Origin: Spirochaetota bacterium
GTDB lineage: Bacteria > Spirochaetota > UBA4802 > JAGODF01
Direction: 5' to 3'
Assembly (NCBI GenBank): GCA_026419015.1
Contig: JAOAAF010000021.1
Location: forward strand, 1 to 34,394
Length of the DNA stretch: 34,394 nt
Numbering within the stretch: position 1 is the first letter of the stretch; the number at the start of each line of letters is the position of its first letter. Below are positions 7,132-15,144 of the stretch, piece by piece. The translations under genes and the position numbers were made by a program. Below the pieces are notes generated by a model. It did no database searches and was not told where the DNA came from. It saw nothing but the letters and a program-made list of their open reading frames with translations.

Positions 7132-8859
7132 ATGAGAATTGAACTGTCCTCGCATTCAGGTTTCTGCATGGGTGTGCGAAATGCGGTATTAAAAGTCATA
7201 AAAGAACTCAATTCTTTAAAAGAACCAATTTATGTACATGGGCCAATAATACACAATCCACAAACAACTGCAATTCTCGAAAAGCGCGGGTTATTGTTTC
7301 TTGGCGAAAATGAATCGGTCCATGGAAAAATAATCGCAATTCGAACTCATGGCATATCCAAAGAAAAACTGTCGTACATAAAAAATAATGCAACCCGCAT
7401 CATCAATCTTACCTGTCCTCGAGTTGCAAAAGTCCAGGCAATTGTAAAAAAGAATTCAAAAGAGAATGCATTCACCATTATCATTGGCGATGAAGAACAT
7501 GCCGAAGTAATTGGGTTAAAAAGCTATGCGCAATCGGGAGTAATGGTTATATCCAACAAAGCCCAAATCGATGACATTCCACCTGCCTCTCAATATCTGG
7601 TAGTATCTCAAACAACCTACGATCGCGTTTTGTTTGAAGAAATAGTACATGCGCTTAAAGAAAAATTCAAAGATAGGGTGTTCATATTCGATACGATTTG
7701 CAATTCGACTAAAGATAGACAGCAAGACGTGATGATGGCCATTGCTCGCGGTATTAATGTGCTGGTAGTCGTTGGGGGGAAAAATTCTGCCAATACGCGA
7801 AGGCTTGCTGCGTTAGGCACTGAACACGGCATTCGCACCTATCATATTGAAAATGCTGATGAGCTGCGCACAGAAGATTTTAACAAAAGCGACTATGTAT
7901 TCATCACTGCAGGCGCTTCAACACCAGCGTGGATCATAAACAACGTTCTGGAAAAGTTATACAATATACAATATCGCCACTATGGATTTGCTGTCAATTT
8001 TTTGAAACGGCTTTTTGAATTTTTCGTTCGCACAAATATAATTTCATCTGTTTCTGCATTTTTTATCACTGCCTTTACCTCTGCATTCATAGGGATGCGG
8101 AATGGTATTATGATGCCATTGGCATCTTCCCTTTATCTTTTTTCGATGTACACTCTCAATAATTGTCTTACCGCATTGCAGCTTGTTGAAAGCAATCCGT
8201 ATAAATATTCAATTTATTCTAAAAATAAAAAATTATTCCTTGCGCTCGCAATGCTCTGTGCGATTGCGGCAAATATTTTCATATTATCCTGCGGAATTTT
8301 CGCTTTTTCCATCTACCTTTTTTCAACAGCTCTTGGAATTATATATTCCATGAACTTTTTTAAGAAAATGATCGAGAAAACAGGTATATCGCTTGTTCAA
8401 AAGGCATACAATTCAAAAACATTAGTCACGTCGTTTGGTTGGACTATTGTTTGCGCTATCATTCCAATTATTGCACTTAACATTTATAATTTTTCATCCA
8501 TTGCAGTTCTTTTTTTTGTGTTTGGATTTACTTTTTCACGAAACATCATTCTCGACATCATTGGCCTTCAGGGAGATCTCATTTTTGGGAGAGAAACCCT
8601 GCCAATTGTACTTGGAATCACATCGACTGTGCGCACCGCAATATTTGTGAACATTTTATGCTTAACGATATTTCTTTCAATAAGCTTTGCTTTGGGAAAA
8701 TTCCCCATGCTCCTTTTTGCAACTACATATCCGTATTATCTTCTCCTTTTGTTGCATATTTCAAAAAAGGAATATCTTGTGTCCCTCAAATATGAAGTTC
8801 TCACCGAAGCAAATTGTCTATATTTTATACTGCTTTACTGGATATCCTCATCGCTGTAG
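7132..8859 (+). CDS. ispH: IspH (HMBPP reductase) fused to a UbiA-type prenyltransferase domain
   Basis: Residues 1 to about 285 are a complete IspH, the [4Fe-4S] enzyme that reduces HMBPP to IPP and DMAPP in the last MEP step. The cluster cysteines are C12 (GFCMGV), C95 (LTCPRV) and C190 (DTICNSTKDRQQ). Substrate residues lie in VHGPIIHNP, IRTHGIS, EEHAEVIG and AGASTPAW. Residues from about 300 to 575 form 7-9 membrane helices with a UbiA-like second Asp motif, DIIGLQGDLIFGRETLP (D475, D482). The first UbiA motif position reads TLNNCLTALQLVESNPYK, with no aspartates where NDxxDxxxD is expected. There is no frameshift or stop between the domains. No strong SD is visible. The gene follows gspN by 47 bases, so it may be cotranscribed with the secretion genes. 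The IspH half is certain; the activity of the second half is uncertain. Confidence 0.9.
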   Translation: MRIELSSHSGFCMGVRNAVLKVIKELNSLKEPIYVHGPIIHNPQTTAILEKRGLLFLGENESVHGKIIAIRTHGISKEKLSYIKNNATRIINLTCPRVAKVQAIVKKNSKENAFTIIIGDEEHAEVIGLKSYAQSGVMVISNKAQIDDIPPASQYLVVSQTTYDRVLFEEIVHALKEKFKDRVFIFDTICNSTKDRQQDVMMAIARGINVLVVVGGKNSANTRRLAALGTEHGIRTYHIENADELRTEDFNKSDYVFITAGASTPAWIINNVLEKLYNIQYRHYGFAVNFLKRLFEFFVRTNIISSVSAFFITAFTSAFIGMRNGIMMPLASSLYLFSMYTLNNCLTALQLVESNPYKYSIYSKNKKLFLALAMLCAIAANIFILSCGIFAFSIYLFSTALGIIYSMNFFKKMIEKTGISLVQKAYNSKTLVTSFGWTIVCAIIPIIALNIYNFSSIAVLFFVFGFTFSRNIILDIIGLQGDLIFGRETLPIVLGITSTVRTAIFVNILCLTIFLSISFALGKFPMLLFATTYPYYLLLLLHISKKEYLVSLKYEVLTEANCLYFILLYWISSSL

Positions 8860-9233
8860 ATGAGAAATTCCTTTTCTGCAATTACATTCTTCCCATCGGT
8901 AATTACAATTTTATATTTCCCTTCTGGGAGATCCTCAATTGTTCCATATACCACATTCTGCTCCTTTGAAACGCGTTGTCTGTTGTGCATCACTTCTGCC
9001 CATACGATCTCCTTTTTCATAATAAATACGCCCGCATCAAATGATTCGGTTACATTTTTAAAAACAAAAACCCACTCGCGTTTTTCATCGCTTTTTATTT
9101 CCACCACCTTTGAAACTTTTCTATAATGATCATCAAATGGAGCTTTAAATCCGAAATCTCCTTCCAATTTCGCACAGCGCAAACCAATAAGCATTGCAAA
9201 CAACGCGCACGCGAGTATCCTTTGCCTCATCAT
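8835..9233 (-). CDS. Small putative lipoprotein
   Basis: A 132-aa protein whose N-terminus, MMRQRILACALFAMLIGLRC, is a short basic segment plus a hydrophobic run ending in Cys20. It looks like a lipoprotein signal with a relaxed lipobox (Arg at -1), as is common in spirochaetes. The rest is soluble and strand-rich, with YGTIEDLPEGKYKIVITDGK resembling a small Ig-like or carboxypeptidase-regulatory-like fold. I do not recognise a named family. The start overlaps the stop of the preceding small membrane protein (ATGA) and follows AAGGTAG. It is the last gene of the long minus-strand operon. Its 3' end overlaps the convergent ispH fusion by 25 bases. Confidence 0.7.
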   Translation of the reverse strand: MMRQRILACALFAMLIGLRCAKLEGDFGFKAPFDDHYRKVSKVVEIKSDEKREWVFVFKNVTESFDAGVFIMKKEIVWAEVMHNRQRVSKEQNVVYGTIEDLPEGKYKIVITDGKNVIAEKEFLIYSDEDIQ

Positions 9234-9439
9234 TCTACCTTATACTGGTCTTTGTTAAGCTCAATAACCTTGTCGTGCTCATTTTGATCTTTGCTTTTCC
9301 ACTGATTAAAATGGCGATTGTGAAAGCGCGAAAAATGCTTTTGCGATTGGTTACTCAACAATCGAATCACAAACATGATGATCGAATAGATGCTATATGC
9401 GATAACGAATATCAAAAAAAGACGTAGTAAAAACGACAC
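9230..9439 (-). CDS. Small membrane protein, unrecognised
   Basis: The ORF track extends this frame to 9523, into pdxJ. A GTG at 9439 with a strong SD (GGAGAGGTGG) gives a 69-aa protein instead, beginning 13 bases after the pdxJ stop. It has one membrane helix near the N-terminus (FLLRLFLIFVIAYSIYSIIM) followed by a basic, His/Asn/Gln-rich tail (HFSRFHNRHFNQWKSK). The stop overlaps the lipoprotein ATG by four bases, so the two are probably coupled. I know no family for it. The SD and overlap arrangement argue that it is a real gene. Confidence 0.6.
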   Translation of the reverse strand: MSFLLRLFLIFVIAYSIYSIIMFVIRLLSNQSQKHFSRFHNRHFNQWKSKDQNEHDKVIELNKDQYKVE

Positions 9440-9452
9440 TTTTCCACCTCTC

Positions 9453-10190
9453 CTAATGAGTAAAATGGCGAATAACATCTTTAAGCTCGCGTACCACTGC
9501 TGGTAACCCTTTAAAAATTGCACGCGAAATTATCGAATGGCCAATGTTAAGTTCCTCTAACCCCGCAAGGCCAAGTATTGGAATCACATTTTCCGAATTA
9601 AGTCCATGACCCGCATTGACACGAATCCCAATCTCAATGGCATGGTGCGCTGCACGATACAAACGTTCAAGTTCCTTTTCCATCAACGGCGTACGGAATA
9701 CATTGCAATACGTTCCTGTATGCAATTCTATGAAATCCGCACCCGCTTTCTTCGAAAATTCAACTGATTCAATATCCGGTTCGATAAACAGAGAAACCAA
9801 AATCCCTTTTTCATGAAACCGCAAAATCGTTTCTCTGATTTTTTCAAAATTCGCTTTTACATCGAGCCCTCCTTCAGTGGTAAGTTCCTGACGCTTCTCG
9901 GGTACAAGCGTTACTTGATGCGGTGCAACTTCCAGTGCAATTCGAATGATATCCTCAGAAAGTGCCATCTCGAGATTGTATTTCCCGCGCACCACCTCTT
10001 TTAATAATCGAACATCGCGATCTTGAATATGGCGTCGATCTTCGCGCAAATGAACAGTAATGCCATCTGCCCCATTTTGTTCGCACAATATCGCACCCCA
10101 AATCGGATCTGGTTCCTTTCCTCCTCTTGCTTGCCGCAGTGTTGCGATATGATCGATGTTCACGCATAGTAATACTTCTTTTGATGGCAT
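9453..10190 (-). CDS. pdxJ: Pyridoxine 5'-phosphate synthase PdxJ
   Basis: PdxJ condenses 1-deoxy-D-xylulose 5-phosphate with 3-amino-2-oxopropyl phosphate to make pyridoxine 5'-phosphate in de novo vitamin B6 synthesis. The TIM-barrel family signatures are all present: VNIDHIATLRQARGG at the N-terminus, DGITVHLREDRRHIQD, VTLVPEKRQELTTEGG, FIELHTGTYCN and RVNAGHGLN. The length, 245 aa, is standard. It lies 11 bases after ybbR. The DXP substrate is made by Dxs, encoded about 5 kb away on the same strand, so this organism uses the DXP-dependent B6 route. Confidence 0.97.
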   Translation of the reverse strand: MPSKEVLLCVNIDHIATLRQARGGKEPDPIWGAILCEQNGADGITVHLREDRRHIQDRDVRLLKEVVRGKYNLEMALSEDIIRIALEVAPHQVTLVPEKRQELTTEGGLDVKANFEKIRETILRFHEKGILVSLFIEPDIESVEFSKKAGADFIELHTGTYCNVFRTPLMEKELERLYRAAHHAIEIGIRVNAGHGLNSENVIPILGLAGLEELNIGHSIISRAIFKGLPAVVRELKDVIRHFTH

Positions 10191-10201
10191 ACGAATTTCT
10201 C

Positions 10202-11188
10202 CTACCCCTTTGTGACTCGCAATTTAATTGTGGAAGGAATTGCCACCGTCATCGTTATTCCTTCTTTATTATTTTTTGTTCCTACCTGCACTTTCATGAT
10301 GTACTCTGCGTTTTTTTCATTACCGCCGGCTTGCAGCTCCACTCTATTTACATCCACATAGGCTTCGAAATCGTCAGGTGAAACTTGTTGCCCAAAAGTT
10401 GTTTTAACATAAACCAACACCTTGCGCTTTGAAAGTTCAACGCGAAACTCCTCAGAAAGATTTTTAACGATTAAAGGAAGCTCTATTTTCTGCAAACCAT
10501 CAACTGACAAAAGCGAATATTGAACTCGAACAGATGACGGATATAACTCTATCTCTTTAATTCGCGTTCGATCTATCGGCATTTCTCTTTCGAAACGACC
10601 TACATCGCGAAACCCACTTATCATTTCTGTATATACAACACCAACTCTTCCAACTATCGATTCCGACCCGCTAATTGTGACAAATGGTGGAATGATTGCC
10701 ACGTTTCCAATAGCAAGGCTTTCTTTGATGTTATCGCTAAAAATTGCTTCCACAGGAACTTTTTTTGTTAATCGCCGTTCAATATCGACAATCACATAGT
10801 TTTTTGAGTTTGTTACCCGTATGCTTTCGGGCAACTCATTTTTAATAATCGCAATGGGGAAACGCTGATCTGTTCCCACCTTTGCATTTTCTAAGTTTGC
10901 CACTGCCCTTATGTTTTTAATATTAAAATTTGCAAAATCTTCTTTTTTTCCATTTAACCGAACGGTGATGCTCGTGAGATTCATTTTAGAAACAACAAGA
11001 GAAGGTGGGAGATTTTTTATCTCAATGGGAATGCGGTATTCAAACACCGCAAGCTTTGTGCTTCCAATATATGCCCAGAGCAATACTGCTAAAAGTAAGG
11101 ACACAAATTTTGGAACCAAATCCCTGCGCGAAATAACATCACGGATCTGTACAAGCGCCTTGCTTATTTCATACAAAATTTTTCTCAT
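10202..11188 (-). CDS. YbbR-domain protein (CdaR-like partner of the diadenylate cyclase)
   Basis: A 328-aa protein with one N-terminal membrane helix (KFVSLLLAVLLWAYIG) after a short cytoplasmic stretch. Several YbbR repeats of about 80 residues follow outside the membrane (for example FEYRIPIEIKNLPPSLVVS). In Firmicutes, YbbR/CdaR binds and modulates the membrane cyclase CdaA. Here it is the next gene after cdaA with a 13-base gap, the same arrangement as the characterised pairs. The C-terminus is basic. I leave out a gene symbol because the regulatory role here rests on context. Confidence 0.88.
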   Translation of the reverse strand: MRKILYEISKALVQIRDVISRRDLVPKFVSLLLAVLLWAYIGSTKLAVFEYRIPIEIKNLPPSLVVSKMNLTSITVRLNGKKEDFANFNIKNIRAVANLENAKVGTDQRFPIAIIKNELPESIRVTNSKNYVIVDIERRLTKKVPVEAIFSDNIKESLAIGNVAIIPPFVTISGSESIVGRVGVVYTEMISGFRDVGRFEREMPIDRTRIKEIELYPSSVRVQYSLLSVDGLQKIELPLIVKNLSEEFRVELSKRKVLVYVKTTFGQQVSPDDFEAYVDVNRVELQAGGNEKNAEYIMKVQVGTKNNKEGITMTVAIPSTIKLRVTKG

Positions 11189-11201
11189 TTTAAAATAGTT
11201 C

Positions 11202-12014
11202 TCATTTTATTGGATATTTTTCCTCATATGCGGTTTTCGGATTCATAAAATATAAAATCATATTTTTTAAATCGGCATTCCTAATTTTTGAAAACAATCT
11301 CCCATTCACCATTACTGAAATGGCACCTGTTTCTTCTGACGTGACGATCACCAATGCATCGGTTTCTTCTGCTATTCCCAAAGCTGCCCGATGGCGCGCG
11401 CCGTGATATTTTTTTAGCTGTTTTGAATCGCTTAATGGAAGATAACAAGCAGCTGCAGCAATGCGTCCTCCTTGAATGATAATTGCACCATCGTGCAGGG
11501 GAGTATTGGGGAAAAAGATAGTTCGAATGATCTCTTCCGAAACGTGCGCATTGATAACAACTCCCGATTCAATATAGCTTTTAAGCCCCGTATTTCGCTC
11601 GATGACAATTAGCGAACCAATTCTCTCTTCAGACATACTGAATACGGCATTAACAAGCTCATCCAGTTGAAAACCCTCTTCACCCGTTAATGCAGCTGCA
11701 AACCAATTGCGCTGTCCAAACTGCGTTATTAGCCTTCGAAGTTCGGGCTGGAAAAGTACAACTACCGTTATTACCAATGATGTCGCTAAATTGGTAATAA
11801 GCCAGTTTACCGTATCGAGCATCAACACCCATGAAAGTATGCCAATGAGCAAAATAACAAAAAAACCGCGAAGAAGCTGAATAGCGCGCGTGTTTGAAAG
11901 AAATGAATAAATCCAGTAAAAAATAAATGCGACGATTAAGATGTCGAGCACATTTCGAAAATATGACCAAAACACTGTAACGTAATACAATATTTTATCG
12001 AACAATGCTTCCAT
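11202..12014 (-). CDS. cdaA: Membrane diadenylate cyclase CdaA
   Basis: CdaA converts two ATP into c-di-AMP, a messenger controlling potassium, osmolyte and wall homeostasis. Three membrane helices occupy about residues 15-90 (ILIVAFIFYWIYSFL; LLRGFFVILLIGILSWVLML; LATSLVITVVVLFQ). The DAC domain follows with both catalytic motifs, PLHDGAIIIQGG and GARHRAALG. The ORF track uses a TTG at 12023. The ATG at 12014 is preferred because AAAAAGG lies nine bases upstream; it gives 270 aa. The start lies inside the 3' end of folP (20-base overlap). The overlap with folP and the short gap to ybbR indicate one transcript. Confidence 0.95.
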   Translation of the reverse strand: MEALFDKILYYVTVFWSYFRNVLDILIVAFIFYWIYSFLSNTRAIQLLRGFFVILLIGILSWVLMLDTVNWLITNLATSLVITVVVLFQPELRRLITQFGQRNWFAAALTGEEGFQLDELVNAVFSMSEERIGSLIVIERNTGLKSYIESGVVINAHVSEEIIRTIFFPNTPLHDGAIIIQGGRIAAAACYLPLSDSKQLKKYHGARHRAALGIAEETDALVIVTSEETGAISVMVNGRLFSKIRNADLKNMILYFMNPKTAYEEKYPIK

Positions 12015-12831
12015 CGAAACCAACCTTTTTTAGCATTTCTACTGCCTTGAGCGCAAGCACATGGGGCCTCACATCGTGGACGCGAACGATATCGGCTCCC
12101 AAATACACAGCAATTGCGTTGAGCGCAATCGTTGCTGGAAGGCGGTCTTCATCAGCATCGTACAGCTTTCCAATAAGCGATTTCCGAGAAAGCCCAATGA
12201 GCAGCGGAAATCCCAACTCTTTGAAAAAAGAAATATTGTTTAATATCTCATAATTTCCCTCGAGAGATTTACCAAACCCGATTCCTGGGTCAATAATAAT
12301 TTTTTCGCGCATTACCCCTGCTGCAAGCGCTTTTTCAATCGCGCGTTGTAGAAATGTGCGAACTTCCTGTAACAGATCGTCATACTCAACATTCTGCTGC
12401 ATCGTTTGTGGCGTTCCCCGAATGTGGGAAATTACCACATGCGCGTTGGCGTCAGCCACTACGCGGACCATTTCATCGTCAAAAGTTAACCCGCTGATGT
12501 CGTTAACCATCGAAGCACCACATCGAATCGCTTCGCGCGCAACGACGGCCTTCGTGGTATCGATCGATATTGGGACTTTACACTTTTTGGCAATTTCTTC
12601 AATCACCGGGCATACCCGCGAAATTTCAACCTCTGCCGGAACAAATGATGCACCCGGGCGCGTTGACTCGCCTCCCACATCGATAATGTCAGCACCCATC
12701 TCGACCATCTCCAACGCATGAGCAACGGCATCTTCAAAACTAATATATCGACCACCATCGTAAAATGAATCGGGTGTCACATTAAGTATTCCCATTATCA
12801 ACGGATATCGCTTTTCTTTATCCCAAATCAC
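11995..12831 (-). CDS. folP: Dihydropteroate synthase FolP
   Basis: FolP joins p-aminobenzoate to dihydropterin pyrophosphate in folate synthesis and is the sulfonamide target. The family motifs appear in order: GILNVTPDSFYDGG, ADIIDVGGESTRPG, PISIDTTKA, GASMVNDISGL, RGTPQTMQ, IIDPGIGFGKS and FPLLIGLSRKS. The length, 278 aa, is normal. The usual HMRGTP reads HIRGTP here, a mild change. It begins one base after the porV-like stop and overlaps cdaA at its 3' end, so it sits in the middle of the long operon. Confidence 0.97.
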   Translation of the reverse strand: MIWDKEKRYPLIMGILNVTPDSFYDGGRYISFEDAVAHALEMVEMGADIIDVGGESTRPGASFVPAEVEISRVCPVIEEIAKKCKVPISIDTTKAVVAREAIRCGASMVNDISGLTFDDEMVRVVADANAHVVISHIRGTPQTMQQNVEYDDLLQEVRTFLQRAIEKALAAGVMREKIIIDPGIGFGKSLEGNYEILNNISFFKELGFPLLIGLSRKSLIGKLYDADEDRLPATIALNAIAVYLGADIVRVHDVRPHVLALKAVEMLKKVGFDGSIVR

Positions 12832-12832
12832 C

Positions 12833-13843
12833 TCAAAACTCCACTAATACGGAAACCATGTTATTATATCCGCTGTTGACATTATCGTACGAAAATGCGT
12901 AGCTACATTCGATATTCAAAATATTAATTGAAATTCCTGTGGTAAAATAAGAGTTGTTTAATCCCCCATAAAGCGAAATCGAATCGGCAAGCGCATAACT
13001 TATCCCCAGATTGAGTTCATAGTTTTTCGATTCAAGCTTTCTGACCCCAGTAATCGCCAACACAAAATCCGATTCCCTGCTGGTTAGTGCCACTGCGACT
13101 TTAATAGTTGGTGTTGCAAAATCGTATTCATTTTCGATATATTCGTATTCTTTTATTGGTTTTAGGCCTGACGCGATATCGCTTACCATGCAACCTACTC
13201 GTAAAAAAGGAACAACTTCTGTTTGAACACCCACATCAACGCCACTTCCGGTATATGTTATATCGCCAATCGTTTCATATAATCCTTTCATCGACACCCC
13301 AATCGAAGTAATTCCCGAAATCCATGCATAAGAAACATATCCTACGCCTCCCCTATATGCTATTGATTTTACATAATTGCCACTTTCATCCCTCGATTCG
13401 ATATTTAACGATTGTATCCCATACACCCCCATCCCTACTACTCCTTTAAACGCAGTAAACGCAATGCCCGAAAAACCTGCTTCGCGCTCTACATCCAACA
13501 GAGCAGCCGACGCTCCAATTTGAATTACTGTCCGGGGCCCTTCTTCATCAGAAAATCGAATTAAATCATCTTCTGTGACTGCAGAAACATCTCCTTTCTT
13601 TGCTTTGCTTCTGATTTCTTCAGCGGTTAAATGCTCTTTGGATTTCAATGCAACCAAACCCGCGGGATTCCAGTAAATTGCAAAGACATCATCTACAATT
13701 ACTTCAGCCGCTTTCCCCATTGCGGCATACTTTGCACCCACAAATCCCCCGCGGGTAAACGCAGCGCGACTTCCAGCTTCCTGAGAAAAAAGAAGCGACG
13801 GTACCCACCACGCGCAAAATATTACGATCCACGTACTTCTCAT
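12833..13843 (-). CDS. PorV/PorQ-type (UPF0164) outer-membrane beta-barrel protein
   Basis: A 336-aa protein with a signal peptide (MRSTWIVIFCAWWVPSLLFSQ), the family N-terminal signature GGFVGAKYAAMGKAAEVIVDD...IYWNPAGLV, repeated amphipathic strands and a terminal Phe (VSVLVEF) typical of outer-membrane barrels. UPF0164/PorV proteins belong to the FadL-like barrel superfamily. In Bacteroidetes, PorV shuttles type IX secretion substrates; in spirochaetes UPF0164 proteins are common and of unclear function. A charged insertion (KSKEHLTAEEIRSKAKKGDV and following) breaks the barrel after the first segment. The start overlaps the preceding FlgD-like gene by ATGA. No type IX machinery is visible here. 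Confidence 0.82.
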   Translation of the reverse strand: MRSTWIVIFCAWWVPSLLFSQEAGSRAAFTRGGFVGAKYAAMGKAAEVIVDDVFAIYWNPAGLVALKSKEHLTAEEIRSKAKKGDVSAVTEDDLIRFSDEEGPRTVIQIGASAALLDVEREAGFSGIAFTAFKGVVGMGVYGIQSLNIESRDESGNYVKSIAYRGGVGYVSYAWISGITSIGVSMKGLYETIGDITYTGSGVDVGVQTEVVPFLRVGCMVSDIASGLKPIKEYEYIENEYDFATPTIKVAVALTSRESDFVLAITGVRKLESKNYELNLGISYALADSISLYGGLNNSYFTTGISINILNIECSYAFSYDNVNSGYNNMVSVLVEF

Positions 13844-14214
13844 CGTATCACCGCTATGCGAATTGTTCTCCTTTCAAGAGTACCGAGCGAACTTTGTTCC
13901 ACAACAAGGCGAATGATATACATGCCGGGATGCACTACTTTCCCTTCGGTATTTCTTCCATACCAATAAATGGGCAATGATGAATACCAACTCTCAAATA
14001 CTCTATCGCCATTGACATCAAAAATAGTCATTTGAATTTTATCAGGTGCGGGAACATCTCGCTGCGATTCAGGGGCATAGTCGATTGTGAGAAAGTGTCG
14101 ATTTGGGTTAAAGGGAACAGGCCAAGCAACTATACGACTCGCATTCAATGCGTATGTCGAGTGGAAAATGCAAATAAAAATTATTGGGATTAATAATCTT
14201 ATAACTTTTCTCAC
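13840..14214 (-). CDS. Secreted FlgD-like Ig-domain protein
   Basis: A small exported protein: a signal peptide (MRKVIRLLIPIIFICIFHST), then one FlgD/T9SS-C-terminal-like Ig domain with the pattern PVPFNPNRHFLTIDY, IQMTIFDVNGDRVF, IYWYGRNTEGKVVHPGMYI. Such domains usually end large surface proteins; here the domain stands nearly alone. The ORF-track start (TTG 14223) is only one base from the SD GGAGG. The GTG at 14214 is correctly spaced (10 bases) and gives 124 aa. The stop overlaps the PorV-like gene by ATGA. This FlgD-like plus PorV-like pairing suggests a joint surface role, but no function is known to me. Confidence 0.75.
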   Translation of the reverse strand: MRKVIRLLIPIIFICIFHSTYALNASRIVAWPVPFNPNRHFLTIDYAPESQRDVPAPDKIQMTIFDVNGDRVFESWYSSLPIYWYGRNTEGKVVHPGMYIIRLVVEQSSLGTLERRTIRIAVIR

Positions 14215-14258
14215 GTGCGCCAAACCTCCAATCCTTTACGGTGAAATGCTCACTTCTA

Positions 14259-14287
14259 ATATTTTTTTCAAAAGAAGAACGGGTCAA
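14259..14287 (-). promoter_or_regulatory. Possible promoter of the FlgD-like to lipoprotein operon
   Basis: On the minus strand, TTGACC (14287-14282) is followed after 17 bases by AAATAT (14264-14259), about 45 bases before the GTG start. Both boxes are imperfect matches to a sigma-70 type promoter. The 117-base gap between tlyA and this gene is otherwise empty apart from a 7-bp AT-only inverted repeat over the tlyA stop (14318-14335), which has no T-tract. Confidence 0.3.
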
Positions 14288-14331
14288 ATAATTTTTTATT
14301 AAGAAGAGAAAATTTGTGTAAATTTTTTAAT

Positions 14332-15144
14332 TTACGACGATGTGATGCGATGCGCTTCGAGTACAACTTTTGTAAGTTCTTCATCTGAAATCCTTTGCGA
14401 GATCCTATTGTGCTGGGAATAAAACCCATAAACAAAAAATTCAATGTTCCCCGCAGGACCTTTTATGGGAGATGGACAAAGTCCTCGCATGGCAAATCCT
14501 TTACTGCATAACGTTTCTAAAAGTCTTTGTAAAATTTTTTCATGCAGCGCTGCATCTTTCACTACCCCTTTTTTATGTTCCTCACGCTTTGCTTCAAATT
14601 GCGGTTTTACAAGAAAAAGATATTCGGCATCTGGGAACACGCGCGCAATTACATCGAACACTTTTGTAAGAGAAATAAAGGAAAGGTCTGCTGTGACAAA
14701 GTCAATGCGGTGATTAAAATTACAATGTACCAAATCCTTCACATGGGTGCGCTCCATAACCGCTACCTGCGGATGCTGGCGCAATCGATAATCCAGTTGA
14801 CCGTATCCCACATCAATGGCATACACATAAGCCGCACCGTGCAAGAGCATACAATGAGTAAATCCACCCGTGGAAGCACCCAAATCGGCGACAACTCGCC
14901 CGTCAAGATTTATGGAAAAACGCTTAAGTGCATAATCTAACTTTTCTCCACCTCTGCTTACAAATCTTTTCCCTGGCCGTTCGATTGAAATGCGTTCATC
15001 GCCGGTTACTAGATGAGCTGGTTTGCGAACAAGCTCACCGTTTACTCTCACCCATCCGGCTAATATCTCTCTTCGCGCTTGCTCTCTTGATTCTACATAT
15101 TCATTTTCAGTTAGATATACGTCGAGACGCTTTTTTCTTGGCAT
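14332..15144 (-). CDS. tlyA: TlyA-family S4-domain rRNA methyltransferase
   Basis: An N-terminal S4 RNA-binding domain (KKRLDVYLTENEYVESREQA...RVNGELVRKP) is followed by an FtsJ-like SAM methyltransferase domain with DLGASTGGFTHCML, DVGYGQLDYRLR, FVTADLSFISL and LVKPQFEA. TlyA enzymes 2'-O-methylate rRNA; some members were called hemolysins, a legacy name. The ORF track extends to 15399 inside dxs. The ATG at 15144 (MPRKKRLDVYL) gives the family length of 270 aa and has a GGGA purine run upstream. This start makes a 38-base overlap with the end of dxs. Confidence 0.92.
   Translation of the reverse strand: MPRKKRLDVYLTENEYVESREQARREILAGWVRVNGELVRKPAHLVTGDERISIERPGKRFVSRGGEKLDYALKRFSINLDGRVVADLGASTGGFTHCMLLHGAAYVYAIDVGYGQLDYRLRQHPQVAVMERTHVKDLVHCNFNHRIDFVTADLSFISLTKVFDVIARVFPDAEYLFLVKPQFEAKREEHKKGVVKDAALHEKILQRLLETLCSKGFAMRGLCPSPIKGPAGNIEFFVYGFYSQHNRISQRISDEELTKVVLEAHRITSS

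Noticed and set aside
14318-14335. GTAAATT/AATTTAC repeat over the tlyA stop as a terminator
   Set aside because: The stem is AT-rich and no T-tract follows on the minus strand, so I do not call it a terminator.
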